From Ensifer sp. BR816 (GTDB lineage: Bacteria; Pseudomonadota; Alphaproteobacteria; Rhizobiales; Rhizobiaceae): a stretch of DNA of 64,000 nucleotides. This document shows, in pieces, positions 50,597 to 59,389 of this stretch. The DNA lies in assembly GCF_000378985.1 (NCBI RefSeq), contig NZ_KB905372.1:1-64000 (forward strand), written 5' to 3'. Positions within the stretch are counted from its first letter, which is position 1, and every line of letters begins with the position of its first letter. Both the position numbers and the translations under genes were made by a program. The notes beneath the pieces were generated by a model. The model had not been told where the DNA came from, did not search any database, and worked only from the letters and a program-made list of their open reading frames with translations.

Positions 50597-50706
50597 GTCA
50601 AGGATCGCGTCAGCGACCGGCGGAGCCGGCGAGCGGAGGAACCGATTTTCTGACGGTGCCCTTCGGGGCATCGGCTGAAAATTGGAGGGGCCGCAAGGTC
50701 CTTGAG
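50597..50706 (+). repeat. Long imperfect hairpin, copy B
   Basis: Outer arms GTCAAGGAT and GTCCTTGAG and inner arms CCGATTTTC (50642-50650) and GAAAATTGG (50677-50685) repeat the design of copy A. The same single G-U pair is kept in the inner stem. The apical loop region differs (CGGTGCCCTTCGGGGCATCGG, itself a hairpin). Confidence 0.65.
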
Positions 50707-50776
50707 GCGGCACGAGCCTCACGGCACACTCGCGTATCTGAGCAGACAAAATTCCCGTTCCGTACCCCCACCGAAA

Positions 50777-50811
50777 AAGCCGGCGGCAGGCTCGATGCCT
50801 GCCGCCGGCTT
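50777..50811 (-). terminator. Terminator after the DUF736 gene
   Basis: AAGCCGGCGGCAGGC and GCCTGCCGCCGGCTT form a perfect 15-bp stem with a 5-base loop. Read on the - strand it is followed by TTT completing a T5 run, so it should end the DUF736 transcript. Confidence 0.8.
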
Positions 50812-50827
50812 CCTCATACGTGGCAGG

Positions 50828-50849
50828 AGCCCCGCCTTGCGGCGGGGCT
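50828..50849 (-). terminator. GC hairpin next to the DUF736 stop
   Basis: AGCCCCGCC, TTGC, GGCGGGGCT: perfect 9-bp stem 13 bases beyond the DUF736 stop codon. A similar hairpin (GGCGGGGC/GCCCCGCC, 53120-53139) lies after the gene at 53148, so it recurs as a 3'-end element. Confidence 0.6.
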
Positions 50850-50862
50850 TCCCTCGGGAGCC

Positions 50863-51177
50863 TCAATCCCGGTTCGGCCGAGACCAGATCAGTTGCAGGC
50901 CTTCCTCGCCGTCCACCTCGATCAGGGTGGCGTAGATCGGGGCGGGGAAGCTCGGGTCGTCCAGCTTGACCGAGAGGTAGTCTCGGCCCTCATTGGAAAC
51001 TTTCTGCCAGGCGGCTCCGAGTTCGACATTCGCTGCCGCGAAAATGCGGAAGTGCGGTCCCTTGTCGGAGGGGTTTTCGATGCGGACCAGCTTGGCCTTG
51101 ACGTTGAGGTTGAGGGTCTTGATGACCCCGGAAAAGCCGGAGTTGCCGTTCGAGGTGAAAGTGCCGATGGTAGCCAT
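50863..51177 (-). CDS. DUF736 family protein
   Basis: A 104-residue DUF736 protein (MATIGTFTSNGNSGFSGVIK, then LNLNVKAKLVRI and FRIFAAANVELGAAWQK), full length for the family. ATG 51177 follows CAGGAGACGACAG; longer readings upstream are not supported. DUF736 genes are typical of conjugative plasmids and integrative elements of alphaproteobacteria. Their function is unknown. The small beta-rich fold may bind nucleic acid. Confidence 0.9.
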   Translation of the reverse strand: MATIGTFTSNGNSGFSGVIKTLNLNVKAKLVRIENPSDKGPHFRIFAAANVELGAAWQKVSNEGRDYLSVKLDDPSFPAPIYATLIEVDGEEGLQLIWSRPNRD

Positions 51178-51872
51178 CTGTCGTCTCCTGTGGGTTTCTC
51201 GGGCCGCGACCACCGCGACCTCGATGGCGGTCGATGGACCGGAGGCGATCGGCCCGCACCCCCGGGGTCCCCGATGCGCGCGCGCAATGGGGTGGCTTGC
51301 TGGGCCGGAACGACAGTGAAGGGCAGCCAGGGAGAGACTTTCTTGATCCGCGCGGAATGATGGCGAAGCCAGCAGGGGAAGAAAGTCGCGGGTCGGCTGT
51401 TGCGGGCTTGAGAACGAGGCGAAGCGCAGCGAAGACGGCCTTCGGTCAGACAAGCCCCATCGAGGACGTGAGGTGCGCGTCCTCCTTGAAACGACTGGAC
51501 CAGACGGCAGACGGCGGCTCGTCGTCCTGATGACCGTAATCCCGGCAACGGTCAGGGACCATCAAACCGTTCCGCAACCCGTCAGTGGCATCGCGTAACG
51601 CAGACATCCTCACCCGGACGCGGACGCACCCGCCGCTTCGTTCCGGTCGAACGACGACTGGCCGGCTGCTTGAAATCCCCGAGGCCGGGCGGCCGCCAAT
51701 CAAGGCGCACCGGCGGCTTCGCGGATCGTGGCTACGCCAAGCTCGGGGTTGAAGGCCTTGGCCGGCTGGTCCGATTTCAGCCCCAGGCTTGCCTGTCGAA
51801 CAGGGATCGCCCGCAAGGTGGATCGCGCAGGCCTCGGTGCCCTCCCCGTTTTGATCGAAGACGACGGCAGCA
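51178..51872. other. Gene-poor gap with possible gene remnants
   Basis: About 700 bases between DUF736 and the ArdC-like gene. Open frames exist on both strands; one - strand stretch (about 51700-51880) reads AAVVFDQNGEGTEACAIHLA and looks like protein sequence, but is not followed by a clear gene and I cannot name it. It may be a decayed gene downstream of the ArdC-like gene. Confidence 0.35.
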
Positions 51873-52799
51873 TCAGGCTGCATCCGCGACCTCGGCGGCG
51901 GGCGGCTGTAGGTCGTGAAGATAATTGACTGCGCGCTGTGCATGGGCGGCTGCGGCGAAGATGAACCGCTTCTCGTTCTTGAGAATTTCGAGCCAGCTGG
52001 CAAGGTAACTTGCGTGATCGGGTCTCGGCTCGAGCTCCGGGACGATGCCGAGGTCGGCCGCCAGAAAACAACCGCCAAGATCGGCGATCAGCTCTTCGTG
52101 AGCCCTCATCGAGCGATCCTTGTGATAGCGGGAGAGGTTACGGTCAAGCCGCTTTTGCGCGCCTGCCCAATGGGTTAGCTCGTGTCCGAGCGTGGCGTAG
52201 TAGCTCGCGGCGTCGCGAAAACTCTCAAACGGCGGCATTTGAACGATATCGCGAGCCGGATTGAAAAAAGCCTGGTTGCCGCCGTGCCGGATGACGGCGC
52301 CGGTATTGGCAAAGAAGGTATCCGCATGGGCGATCCGCTCCGCCGGATCGGTCGCCGGCGCCGGAGTAAGGTAATACTGCTCCGGAAGGCCGTCGATCTG
52401 GTCGGCGCAGAACACCGTATAGGCTTTGAGGAACGGGATGCCGCGTTCCACTTCTTCACCATGGGCATCGGTCTCCGTGCGCGTGAACCGGCTGGCATAG
52501 ACGACGGTTGCGCCGGTCTCGCCCTTGCGGACATGACCACCAAGTTCGATGCTCTGCTTGAAGGTCATCCAGGTCGCGGAAACGAAGCCTCGCGAAACCG
52601 CCTCCGACCAGAGAAGCAGTGTATTGATCCCCTGGTACGGCATTCCGTTGTGACGCAGCGGACGGGTGATCCGACCTGTGGCATTTGCGGCACTCCACGG
52701 CTTGACCCACGGGCGCACGCCCTTTTCCAGCTCCGCGACGATGCGGTCGGTAATTTTCGCGTAGATGTCGACGCGGGCCTTGTTTTCCTTGCTGCTCAT
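51873..52799 (-). CDS. ArdC-like antirestriction protein / zincin
   Basis: A 308-residue protein with an N-terminal ssDNA-binding ArdC domain (VDIYAKITDRIVAELEKGVR, NGMPYQGINTLLLW) and a C-terminal metallopeptidase-like domain with the zinc motif GHELTHWAG and the third ligand region AHEELIADLGGCFLA. ATG 52799 follows GGAGGTTGAGGAC. ArdC proteins protect incoming single-stranded plasmid DNA against restriction. Its presence agrees with a conjugative plasmid. Confidence 0.9.
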   Translation of the reverse strand: MSSKENKARVDIYAKITDRIVAELEKGVRPWVKPWSAANATGRITRPLRHNGMPYQGINTLLLWSEAVSRGFVSATWMTFKQSIELGGHVRKGETGATVVYASRFTRTETDAHGEEVERGIPFLKAYTVFCADQIDGLPEQYYLTPAPATDPAERIAHADTFFANTGAVIRHGGNQAFFNPARDIVQMPPFESFRDAASYYATLGHELTHWAGAQKRLDRNLSRYHKDRSMRAHEELIADLGGCFLAADLGIVPELEPRPDHASYLASWLEILKNEKRFIFAAAAHAQRAVNYLHDLQPPAAEVADAA

Positions 52800-53147
52800 G
52801 TCCTCAACCTCCATTTGAGGGCCGCGCTGATCGCGGCCGTCACGAGGTCCGACCGCTGCGGACCGCAGGACCGCGAACCGGTCGAGGTTCAATCTGAGCA
52901 AGGAGAGATATCGCAACCGGCCGCAACGGACGTGGAGGACGGCGAAGCCGTTTCGGGGGCCGAGGACCGCAGCAGGACCAGCATTCGTGACGGCTGCGTT
53001 CGGCGCCGCCGGAAGCGACGGTTTTCTTCCCCTTTTTCAACGCGTTTGACGTTGGACAGGCTGCAACATGGAAAAAGGCTGGCGTCCCCGAAGGGAGCCA
53101 GCTTTGGGAAGCAACGGTTGGCGGGGCCGGAGCCCCGCCTATGGCGA
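52800..53147. other. Gap with terminators
   Basis: About 350 bases with no gene. It includes the 5' region of the ArdC-like gene and, near 53072-53139, two hairpins that end the - strand gene at 53148. A purine-rich stretch GACCGCAGGACCGCGAACCGG lies near 52860. Confidence 0.4.
53072..53103 (-). terminator. Rho-independent terminator
   Basis: On the - strand AAGCTGGC..GCCAGCC with TTTTT after it (bases 53103 down to 53072) forms a stem with a T5 run. It would end transcription of the gene at 53148-53735. A second hairpin, GGCGGGGC/GCCCCGCC, lies at 53120-53139. Confidence 0.7.
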
Positions 53148-53735
53148 TCAGCCGAAAGCCGCCATCTGGGCTTCGGCCGCCTTACGGTCGAGCGAGGCGC
53201 CGGGGTTTTCGACCGGGCGATCGAACGGCTTCCAGGTCTCGCCGACGATCTGTTCGTAGGCGGCGACGGCGCCCTCGGCGGCCATCCTCAGCGAATGGGC
53301 CTGAATGCCCATGTCGGCGGCGAATTCGCGCTTGCGCTGGGCGGCGCTGTCAAAGCCGACAGGACCGTCGAGATCCTCGTCGCGGGCGTCGTTGGCCGCC
53401 TTGGCGGTGGCGTCGCGGGCTTCGGAGACGGCGCGGGAGTAGAACTGGCCGGCGCCGTGCGCGGACCCGACATAGGCGCCGACGATGCGCTGCAGATGGA
53501 TCTGCATGGCGCGTTCGCCAAGGCCTTCGGAAAGGCCGTCGGCCGTCTCGACGAGCAGCCGCTCGTGCAGGTCGCGGATGCCGTCGCCGTCGATCACCGC
53601 GGTCCCGAAACTTTCGGCAATCGCCATCGCCTGGGTGGCGTCGGGGCAGGTGAGCCGCACCATGTCGAGCGTGGCGCCCTTGCGAAGCTGCACGAGGCGG
53701 GCTGACTGGCGGGATCTGGTTTTGGGCTTGGCCAT
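53148..53735 (-). CDS. Conserved plasmid protein of unknown function
   Basis: A 195-residue protein from ATG 53735 (MAKPKTRSRQSARLVQLRKG) after AAGGACAAGCTC. It is basic at the N-terminus and then helical and acidic (FYSRAVSEARDATAKAANDA, KREFAADMGIQAHSLRMAAE). No transmembrane or catalytic motif is visible. Its length and style suggest a DNA- or nucleoprotein-associated protein, but no family can be named. Confidence 0.7.
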   Translation of the reverse strand: MAKPKTRSRQSARLVQLRKGATLDMVRLTCPDATQAMAIAESFGTAVIDGDGIRDLHERLLVETADGLSEGLGERAMQIHLQRIVGAYVGSAHGAGQFYSRAVSEARDATAKAANDARDEDLDGPVGFDSAAQRKREFAADMGIQAHSLRMAAEGAVAAYEQIVGETWKPFDRPVENPGASLDRKAAEAQMAAFG

Positions 53736-54205
53736 GAGCTTGTCCTTTCCGAGGTTCCTCCGAAGCGGTTCCGGCCTTTGCCGACTTGCCCTTCGGTGCG
53801 GTCGAACCGAACCGGCGGAAGGCGGGCGTTTCAGGGTCCGGCCACGACTGGCCGAGCAAGGCCGGGATGCGGGCAAGCAGGTCATCGTGACCTTGCGAAG
53901 CGCGCGGCCCTGCCTTGCCGAGGACGGCGTGGTCCGGCCGCCCCGCGGCGCGGAACGCGGCCTTGAAACGAACGGCCGCTGGTTCAGACCGCAGCAAACC
54001 GAAGGGCGAGCCGGCCAAGGCAATGCGCCGGCCATGGGAAACCTGGAGAGGATATGCTGCAGCCAAACCGCGCCCCCCTCTAACGCGCCGGACACGCAGC
54101 AGATCTCGCAGTGGCATGGCTCGGCATCGCCATAACCTGCAGCCACCCCGCGGCAATTGCGGATGTCACGTGACAAATCCGCGGGCGGGCAGAGCGGCCG
54201 CCCCC
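53736..54205. other. Gap of about 470 bases
   Basis: No gene recognised. Open frames on both strands are long because of the high GC content but show no family sequence or start signals. It separates two - strand genes, so the promoter of the 53148-53735 gene should lie here. Confidence 0.35.
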
Positions 54206-54646
54206 TCAGGTGTCCGGTCGGTCCGGCGGGCGGTCCGATTTCTCGAGGTGTTGCGGTTTCGGGAGACGATAGGACTGCAGCCAGGTCGGGCCATGCGAGT
54301 TGCGCAAACGCCGCAGCGTACCGGCATCGTCATGGGGCGGGCCGCCCATCCAGACGCGGTTCAGGACGCTTTTCCAGTATCGGCCGTGCCTGGCGGCATA
54401 GGCCTCGAGCGCCTGCTCCTCCTCCGCGGTCACCGGTGGCAGCTTTTCCCATCTGGGACGCGGTGCAGTGGTCTTGCCGGCTGCCACTGTCGCCGCCTTT
54501 TCGGCGATCAGCCGGTTGAGCTCGGCCACACCGGCCTTGAGGCATGCCGGCCCGTCGAGGTGGTGAAATTGCATCCAGAACGCGGTCCGCTCCGGGAGGG
54601 AGGCGCCGATCCCGGCCAGTCGTTCCAGTTCGCCGATCGTGCCCAT
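54206..54646 (-). CDS. Hypothetical protein of a four-gene block
   Basis: A 146-residue protein (MGTIGELERLAGIGASLPER). It overlaps the preceding gene by one base, so it is translated with it. EEEQALEAYAARHGRYWKSV and VLNRVWMGGPPHDDAG are its most structured parts. No named domain is apparent. The block 55889-54206 of four abutting genes probably forms one operon together with the ParB-like gene upstream. Confidence 0.65.
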   Translation of the reverse strand: MGTIGELERLAGIGASLPERTAFWMQFHHLDGPACLKAGVAELNRLIAEKAATVAAGKTTAPRPRWEKLPPVTAEEEQALEAYAARHGRYWKSVLNRVWMGGPPHDDAGTLRRLRNSHGPTWLQSYRLPKPQHLEKSDRPPDRPDT

Positions 54647-55008
54647 CAGCGTACCCCTCCTCTCGCGGCGCCGTTTCCATCCTGTGCCGGCTTGAGCGGA
54701 AACCCATGGCGGGCCCGCAGCGCCGCGATTGCCGCGTCCTGCCGGACGAGTTTGCGGGTCAGCGCGTCGACTTCCGGCTGGCGCTCGGCGGTCAGCGCTG
54801 CCAGGTTGGCGCGATAGCGCTCAAGGAAAGCACCCGGTGTCATTGCCCTGCCGCGGCGATAGCCCGGCTGACGCCGGCCAAGCTCGGGAATGATCGCGGT
54901 CATTTTGCGGGTGATCTGCCGCTCGATCAGATCGAGTTGATGCCGCGTCTGGCGGCGCGCCGCTTCCATGCGCGAGAGCTCAGCAGCTCGTTTTTCTGGG
55001 TCGGACAT
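54646..55008 (-). CDS. Helical protein of unknown function
   Basis: A 120-residue, strongly helical protein (MSDPEKRAAELSRMEAARRQ, then LDLIERQITRKMTAIIPELG) likely to form a coiled coil. It overlaps both neighbours by one base. There is no catalytic or membrane motif. It is probably a structural or adaptor protein of the plasmid block. Confidence 0.65.
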   Translation of the reverse strand: MSDPEKRAAELSRMEAARRQTRHQLDLIERQITRKMTAIIPELGRRQPGYRRGRAMTPGAFLERYRANLAALTAERQPEVDALTRKLVRQDAAIAALRARHGFPLKPAQDGNGAARGGVR

Positions 55009-55892
55009 CAGGAAGCCCTCCCGCGCCAGGTGGCGAAGCTGGACGGACCGTCATAGGCGGCGTGCTCCGCCTCATCGATGACGAAGCCGAACCGGCCCAC
55101 CGCGTAGTCGTCGCTCGAAACCAGGAAGCGGCGCTCCTCGGGCTCTCGATCGCGACCGCCACCGATGGTGGCGATCACCTCGGTCATGCCGGGGTGATGC
55201 TGCGACCGCAGCGCGGCGATCACGATCCAGTCGCGGGCATGCTGCCGCAGGAATTCCCGCCTATCCTTCTCCTGGGATTGACCGGGGGCGAGGATGCGAC
55301 CGTGGATCGCTTCCCATGCGTCCGGCCAGGTGTCGCGCAGGGTCTTGTCGGCGGCCTTGCGTTCGTAGCCTGTGTAGAAGTCGGGAAAGGTGAGCGCCAC
55401 GATCGCCCAGGCGGCGTCTTCCTCGTAGAACCCGTCGTCGATCCGAAGCAGCGGGTGAACGGCAGCGTTTCGCGCGGGCGACAGCTTGAAGCCGCCATGT
55501 CCGGCGGTGGTGTGGCAGACGATCCCGTCCGCATATATGGTGGCGCCCTGCGATGGCCCCCAGGGAGTGTTGCAGTCCATTCGCACGGTCTGGCGTCTAA
55601 GCGCCCGCAATTCCCTGGCGTGTTCGGCCTCCTCGAACATGCGCGCCCGGAAAGCCGCTTCGTTTTCGACGGCGCCGTGATGCGAATAGAAGTCATCGCG
55701 TTTCAGGTCCGTGAGAGGCCGCGAGACGCGCCAGGCGCTGGCGACAAAATGCTGTCCGTCCCGCGCTGGCACCATGGCGAAGACGAGATCACCGAGGCGC
55801 GCCACCGGCAGGCCGTCGGCGCTTCGGCCGAACGCAACCCCTGCATCGTCAGGGGTGGAAAGGTCTTCGGAGAAGGAGCGTCCCGTCTTCAT
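55008..55892 (-). CDS. DUF7007-type plasmid protein
   Basis: A 294-residue protein. Its C-terminal part (WAIVALTFPDFYTGYERKAA, DKTLRDTWPDAWEAIHGRIL) matches my memory of a domain (DUF7007) common on rhizobial conjugative plasmids, with an N-terminal region VAFGRSADGLPVARLGDLVF. ATG 55892 overlaps the preceding gene by four bases. Function unknown. Confidence 0.65.
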   Translation of the reverse strand: MKTGRSFSEDLSTPDDAGVAFGRSADGLPVARLGDLVFAMVPARDGQHFVASAWRVSRPLTDLKRDDFYSHHGAVENEAAFRARMFEEAEHARELRALRRQTVRMDCNTPWGPSQGATIYADGIVCHTTAGHGGFKLSPARNAAVHPLLRIDDGFYEEDAAWAIVALTFPDFYTGYERKAADKTLRDTWPDAWEAIHGRILAPGQSQEKDRREFLRQHARDWIVIAALRSQHHPGMTEVIATIGGGRDREPEERRFLVSSDDYAVGRFGFVIDEAEHAAYDGPSSFATWRGRAS

Positions 55893-56365
55893 GCCACGGC
55901 CCTCCCCTCGATCGTGTCGGCCGCCACCTCGTCGGCGCTCACCTCCTCGAGCACGGCATCGCGATAGCCGTGCCGGCCCAGCCAGTCCTCGGCCGCCTGC
56001 CGGCCCGGCGCCAGGTGGACGAGCTCGGCGCTTGCCCCCGCGCGATCGAAGATGCGGATCGATCCCGGCGCCGGGCGCGCGATGACCTTGAAGGTCAGCT
56101 CGCTTTCGAGCGAGAAGGTCCGGCAGACGCGGATCGCGACGATGCCGTCTGCGCCGAAATCGCCCTCGTGCAGCGTGAAGTCCGGCGCAAGGCCGATTGT
56201 GCCGAGACCGCGCCTGTCCTGTTTACGGATCAGCCGGCCCTGGCTGTTGCGGCCTTTCCAGGCCGCGAGCTTCCGCCGGTGACGTTCGGGCGGACGCGGG
56301 GTGCCGTCCGACCAGGCGACGATGGCGCCGATCGGCGCGAGATCATGGATGAGAGAGGCGGACAT
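55889..56365 (-). CDS. Hypothetical protein of the ParB-linked block
   Basis: A 158-residue protein beginning MSASLIHDLAPIGAIVAWSD. It contains a basic segment RPPERHRRKLAAWKGRNSQG, a beta-rich middle (FTLHEGDFGADGIVAIRVCR) and an acidic tail. It overlaps the next gene by ATGA and lies 96 bases after the ParB-like gene. No family can be named. Confidence 0.65.
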   Translation of the reverse strand: MSASLIHDLAPIGAIVAWSDGTPRPPERHRRKLAAWKGRNSQGRLIRKQDRRGLGTIGLAPDFTLHEGDFGADGIVAIRVCRTFSLESELTFKVIARPAPGSIRIFDRAGASAELVHLAPGRQAAEDWLGRHGYRDAVLEEVSADEVAADTIEGRAVA

Positions 56366-56461
56366 CGCGTGTTCTCCTTCGATTGTTGCGATGGTGGAAA
56401 CGACACCGCCGCCGGGGCGGCCGGCGGCGGAGATAGATTCGGAAGAGGAAAGATGGAGCGG

Positions 56462-58216
56462 CTATTCCGCCGCGATGCCGTAGGCCGTCTCGTCCTCGTC
56501 GGGGCGATCACCGTCGGCCGGATCGGGCAGTTCGACCTCGCTGCCCGTGCCGGACAGTTCCTGGTCGCCAGCCCCGTCATCCCGCCCGTCGCCGTCAGCC
56601 GCCTCTGCCGCCTCGTCGGTGTCGAGATCCTCGCCCTGCCGGAGGAGGTCTAGGAGTTCGTTGCGGTCGGGCGAAAACAACGCGGCCGGATGGACGAAGG
56701 TTTCGTCCGCCCCGAATTGCTCGACGAGCGCGGCGCGGGTTTCGCGGACGCGAGCCCGCGGCTGCACGCCGGCCTCCTTTGCGGCGGCTTCGAGCGCCTG
56801 GCGCGACAGGCATACGAGAAAGTCCTCGCTGCCCATGTTGGCAAGGAACCCATCCGCACCGATCGTCTGGCCGGCGATGCGCGCAACGACGCCGCTGTTC
56901 GACATGCCGCGCCGGCACGACAGCACGTCGATCAGCATCGAGCGGGCAGCGACGCGCACGGTCGCCGGGTCGAAGGACAGGCTGCCGTCTTCGGTGACGA
57001 GGCGGGCGGCGTGACGGAGAAACCGCTTCGGCCCGAAGACGGTATCGTTTGCGCCGGAATCGACGCGGACATTGCGGCCCGCAAACGCAATGACCAGCAG
57101 CGCCATCAGCATCTCGTCCTCGATCGGCGCGCGGGCGAGCGCCTCGTGCAGCGCATCGGTGCGGAAATCACCGATCATGTCCTGGCCCTTCTGGGTCACG
57201 TCCGGACGGGATTTGGCAACGGGGTCGGCCTCATCGCCGTCGGCGGTCGCATCATTGACGGCCGGGCCGACCTGGCCTTTTGCCGGCTTCGGTTCCGGCA
57301 TGCGGTAATGCACGCTCTGCACCTTGCCGTCGCGGTCGAGATAGAGGCCGGTGCGATCGCCCTTGCCGGGCTTTCCGTAAATGCGTTCCGCCTTCTTCGG
57401 CAGTTCGGGCTGGCCCCAGTTGTTAACCTCGACGATCGCCCCCTTTTTCGGCAGGTTGTCGGTCATCCATTCCTGCTGGGCGCCAAGGAAGGCTTCGACA
57501 TTGGTCGTGTAGCGATTGTCCTCGTCGGCTGGTCCGAAGAGGTCCTCCGCCCATTCGATGCCATAGGCCGCACGCAGGTCATCGCCGAAGCTTGCGTCGC
57601 GGGCATACATGCGGGTCTTCGAAAGCGCGTTGGCGACCTGCCACCACGCAGCCGTGTCGCCCTTCTTCGGTTTCTGCGCCTTCCAGACCTCCTTCTGTTC
57701 CTCGACCGACGCGGCGGCGATCGTCCTGAGCTGCTGCTCGTTCGGCATATCGCCCCTTGCCATCTGGTCGAGCATGGCGGGAAGCACGTTCGCCAGCAGC
57801 CTGAGCTTGCGGATCTGGCGCACCGGCAGCGCCAGCGCCAGCGCAATCGCTTCTTCGCTCCAGCCGAGCGCCACCAGCCGTTCGATCGCCCGCCACTGGT
57901 CGACGGGATTGAGCTGGTCATGCGCCAGCGTTTCGGCCAGCGATCGCATGGCGCCGCCATCGTCTGCCCGGTCGATCACCAGCACCGCGATCTCCTCGAG
58001 ACCGGCGGCGATCGCCTGGCGTACGCGCCGGTGCCCGGCATCGATCACATAGCCGTTGCCGCCATCGGCTTGCGGGGCGACGACGGGCGGCTGCACAATG
58101 CCGACGGCCTTGATCGTCGCCAGCAGCAATGCGTCGGCCTGCGGGGAGGATTTCGAGCGGCGCGCCCTGTCGGGATTTTCGGTGAGTGCGCGCGGATCGA
58201 CGAATTTCAGTTCCAT
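56462..58216 (-). CDS. ParB/RepB-like DNA-binding protein
   Basis: A 584-residue protein with an N-terminal ParB nuclease-like domain (LLLATIKAVGIVQPPVVAPQ, YVIDAGHRRVRQAIAAG) and a helix-turn-helix (WSEEAIALALALPVRQIRKL). ATG 58216 follows AAAGGAGCAATCCG. The C-terminal 350 residues are unlike chromosomal ParB and end in an acidic tail. Single ParB-like proteins of this length are found on rhizobial plasmids without parA. It may act in regulation or DNA processing rather than partition. No parA is nearby. Confidence 0.82.
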   Translation of the reverse strand: MELKFVDPRALTENPDRARRSKSSPQADALLLATIKAVGIVQPPVVAPQADGGNGYVIDAGHRRVRQAIAAGLEEIAVLVIDRADDGGAMRSLAETLAHDQLNPVDQWRAIERLVALGWSEEAIALALALPVRQIRKLRLLANVLPAMLDQMARGDMPNEQQLRTIAAASVEEQKEVWKAQKPKKGDTAAWWQVANALSKTRMYARDASFGDDLRAAYGIEWAEDLFGPADEDNRYTTNVEAFLGAQQEWMTDNLPKKGAIVEVNNWGQPELPKKAERIYGKPGKGDRTGLYLDRDGKVQSVHYRMPEPKPAKGQVGPAVNDATADGDEADPVAKSRPDVTQKGQDMIGDFRTDALHEALARAPIEDEMLMALLVIAFAGRNVRVDSGANDTVFGPKRFLRHAARLVTEDGSLSFDPATVRVAARSMLIDVLSCRRGMSNSGVVARIAGQTIGADGFLANMGSEDFLVCLSRQALEAAAKEAGVQPRARVRETRAALVEQFGADETFVHPAALFSPDRNELLDLLRQGEDLDTDEAAEAADGDGRDDGAGDQELSGTGSEVELPDPADGDRPDEDETAYGIAAE

Positions 58217-58644
58217 CGGATTGCTCCTTTTCAAGGGTTGGAGGACCAGGGCTTCCCCGGTCTTTTCCGTCTTCTTCTTGAAGACATCCCCCGGCCCGCA
58301 GGGCGGGCAGGCCGACGCAACTGCGTGCGACGCATCCCTGCCTGGCAGGCCAAGCGGGGTACTTGGGCCCTGCGCCGGACGCCGGGCCGGGATCGCGAAC
58401 GCGCGCGGTTGAGCCCTTGGGCGTCGGCGGCTCGCCCGATCTGCGAACGGATTTCCTCATGTCCTTTCTTGCTGTTTTCCCCTCCCTTTCCCCGCCCGGC
58501 GGACCGACGTTTTTCGTGACAGGCGGTTGCACCGTCCGCCGTTCCAGTGGCACAAGAACGCGGACTGATTGCATCGGTGATCGTCCGCTGAGCGCAGGAA
58601 TTGTGGAAGCACCGTCGGTGGTTCCTTCGGAAGGAGAGACGACG
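58217..58644. other. Divergent gap before the winged-helix gene
   Basis: About 430 bases between divergent genes (ParB-like on -, winged-helix gene on +). An open frame runs through it in the + direction but lacks a start signal before GTG 58645. Promoters for both directions are expected here; none can be pinned down. Confidence 0.4.
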
Positions 58645-59052
58645 GTGTCCGGGAAACACGATCGCGACCAGCGGGCGGCAAGCGCCGCCGCATTCCGTCC
58701 GATGCAGGTCGAACTTTCATTTTCGACCATCACGATCAACCAGATCTTGGCCAATCCCCTCGAAGGGGAAACGCCGACAGCCCGCGTCAAGCAAATCGCC
58801 GTGATGATGGTGGTCGCCAGGCTGCATGGCGACGGTCTGCCCGTCACCTTGACCCGTCTGACCGAAATCACCGGCCTGACCAGAAGCGGTATTGCCCAGA
58901 CGATCGGGCCGCTGGTTAAACGCGGGCTGCTGGTCGAGGAAATGGGCAAGAATGCCATGGGGCGCGGCATGGCCCGGCAATTCAAAATGTCCCCGACCCT
59001 CCTCCAAACCCTAGACCTGATGATGGGGAGTCCGATCGAAAATGGAAAATGA
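58645..59052 (+). CDS. Winged-helix (MarR-like) regulator
   Basis: A 135-residue protein from GTG 58645 preceded by GGAAGGAGAGACGACG. The middle is a winged helix: VKQIAVMMVVARLHGDGLPV, LTRLTEITGLTRSGIAQTIG, PLVKRGLLVEE. It resembles MarR/IclR-like regulators of mobile elements. It overlaps the next gene by 11 bases and faces the ParB-like gene, so it may regulate that divergent block. Confidence 0.78.
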   Translation: MSGKHDRDQRAASAAAFRPMQVELSFSTITINQILANPLEGETPTARVKQIAVMMVVARLHGDGLPVTLTRLTEITGLTRSGIAQTIGPLVKRGLLVEEMGKNAMGRGMARQFKMSPTLLQTLDLMMGSPIENGK

Positions 59053-59389
59053 AGCCGAGCACCTGTCGCAAACGCTGGCCTGGACATGCGGCATGATCGC
59101 TGAAAGCAGTCCCGAGGATCGACGGCGGATCGCCCTTGCCTACAGGCAGGCGCAAGAGCTCATCGCCGGCATTCCGCTGGACGGCGGCGATGCCCGGCCC
59201 CGCATCGTTGCCTGCTTCAAGCGGTCCGATACCTATCGCGCCGCGGACGATATCGCCTGCGTCGGCTGGATACTGACCGCCATTCAGGAGCGGGTGAACC
59301 AACGAGACCTTCCCGACTGGCGTCAGTTCCGCAAGGTTATCAAACAGGCGGTGAGACAGCTGTCCCAGTCGGACCCAATCATGCATTGA
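59042..59389 (+). CDS. Small protein of unknown function
   Basis: A 115-residue protein (MENEAEHLSQTLAWTCGMIA) with largely helical composition and a conserved-looking core IACVGWILTAIQERVNQRDL. It overlaps the winged-helix gene by 11 bases and is probably co-transcribed. No domain can be named. Confidence 0.65.
   Translation: MENEAEHLSQTLAWTCGMIAESSPEDRRRIALAYRQAQELIAGIPLDGGDARPRIVACFKRSDTYRAADDIACVGWILTAIQERVNQRDLPDWRQFRKVIKQAVRQLSQSDPIMH

Larger units (their letters stand above)
50539..50862. other. Gap with hairpin copy B and two terminators
   Basis: Some 320 bases with no gene. It holds hairpin copy B (50597-50706), a 15-bp-stem terminator (50777-50811) and a 9-bp-stem hairpin (50828-50849), the last two just downstream of the - strand DUF736 gene. 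Confidence 0.5.

Noticed and set aside
51450..51880. Possible protein gene on the - strand after the ArdC-like gene
   Set aside because: Part reads like protein, but there is no consistent start, family match or length. It is recorded only as a possible remnant.
56690..58519. 609-codon + strand frame antisense to the ParB-like gene
   Set aside because: Shadow frame; the opposite strand has ParB motifs and a good ribosome binding site.
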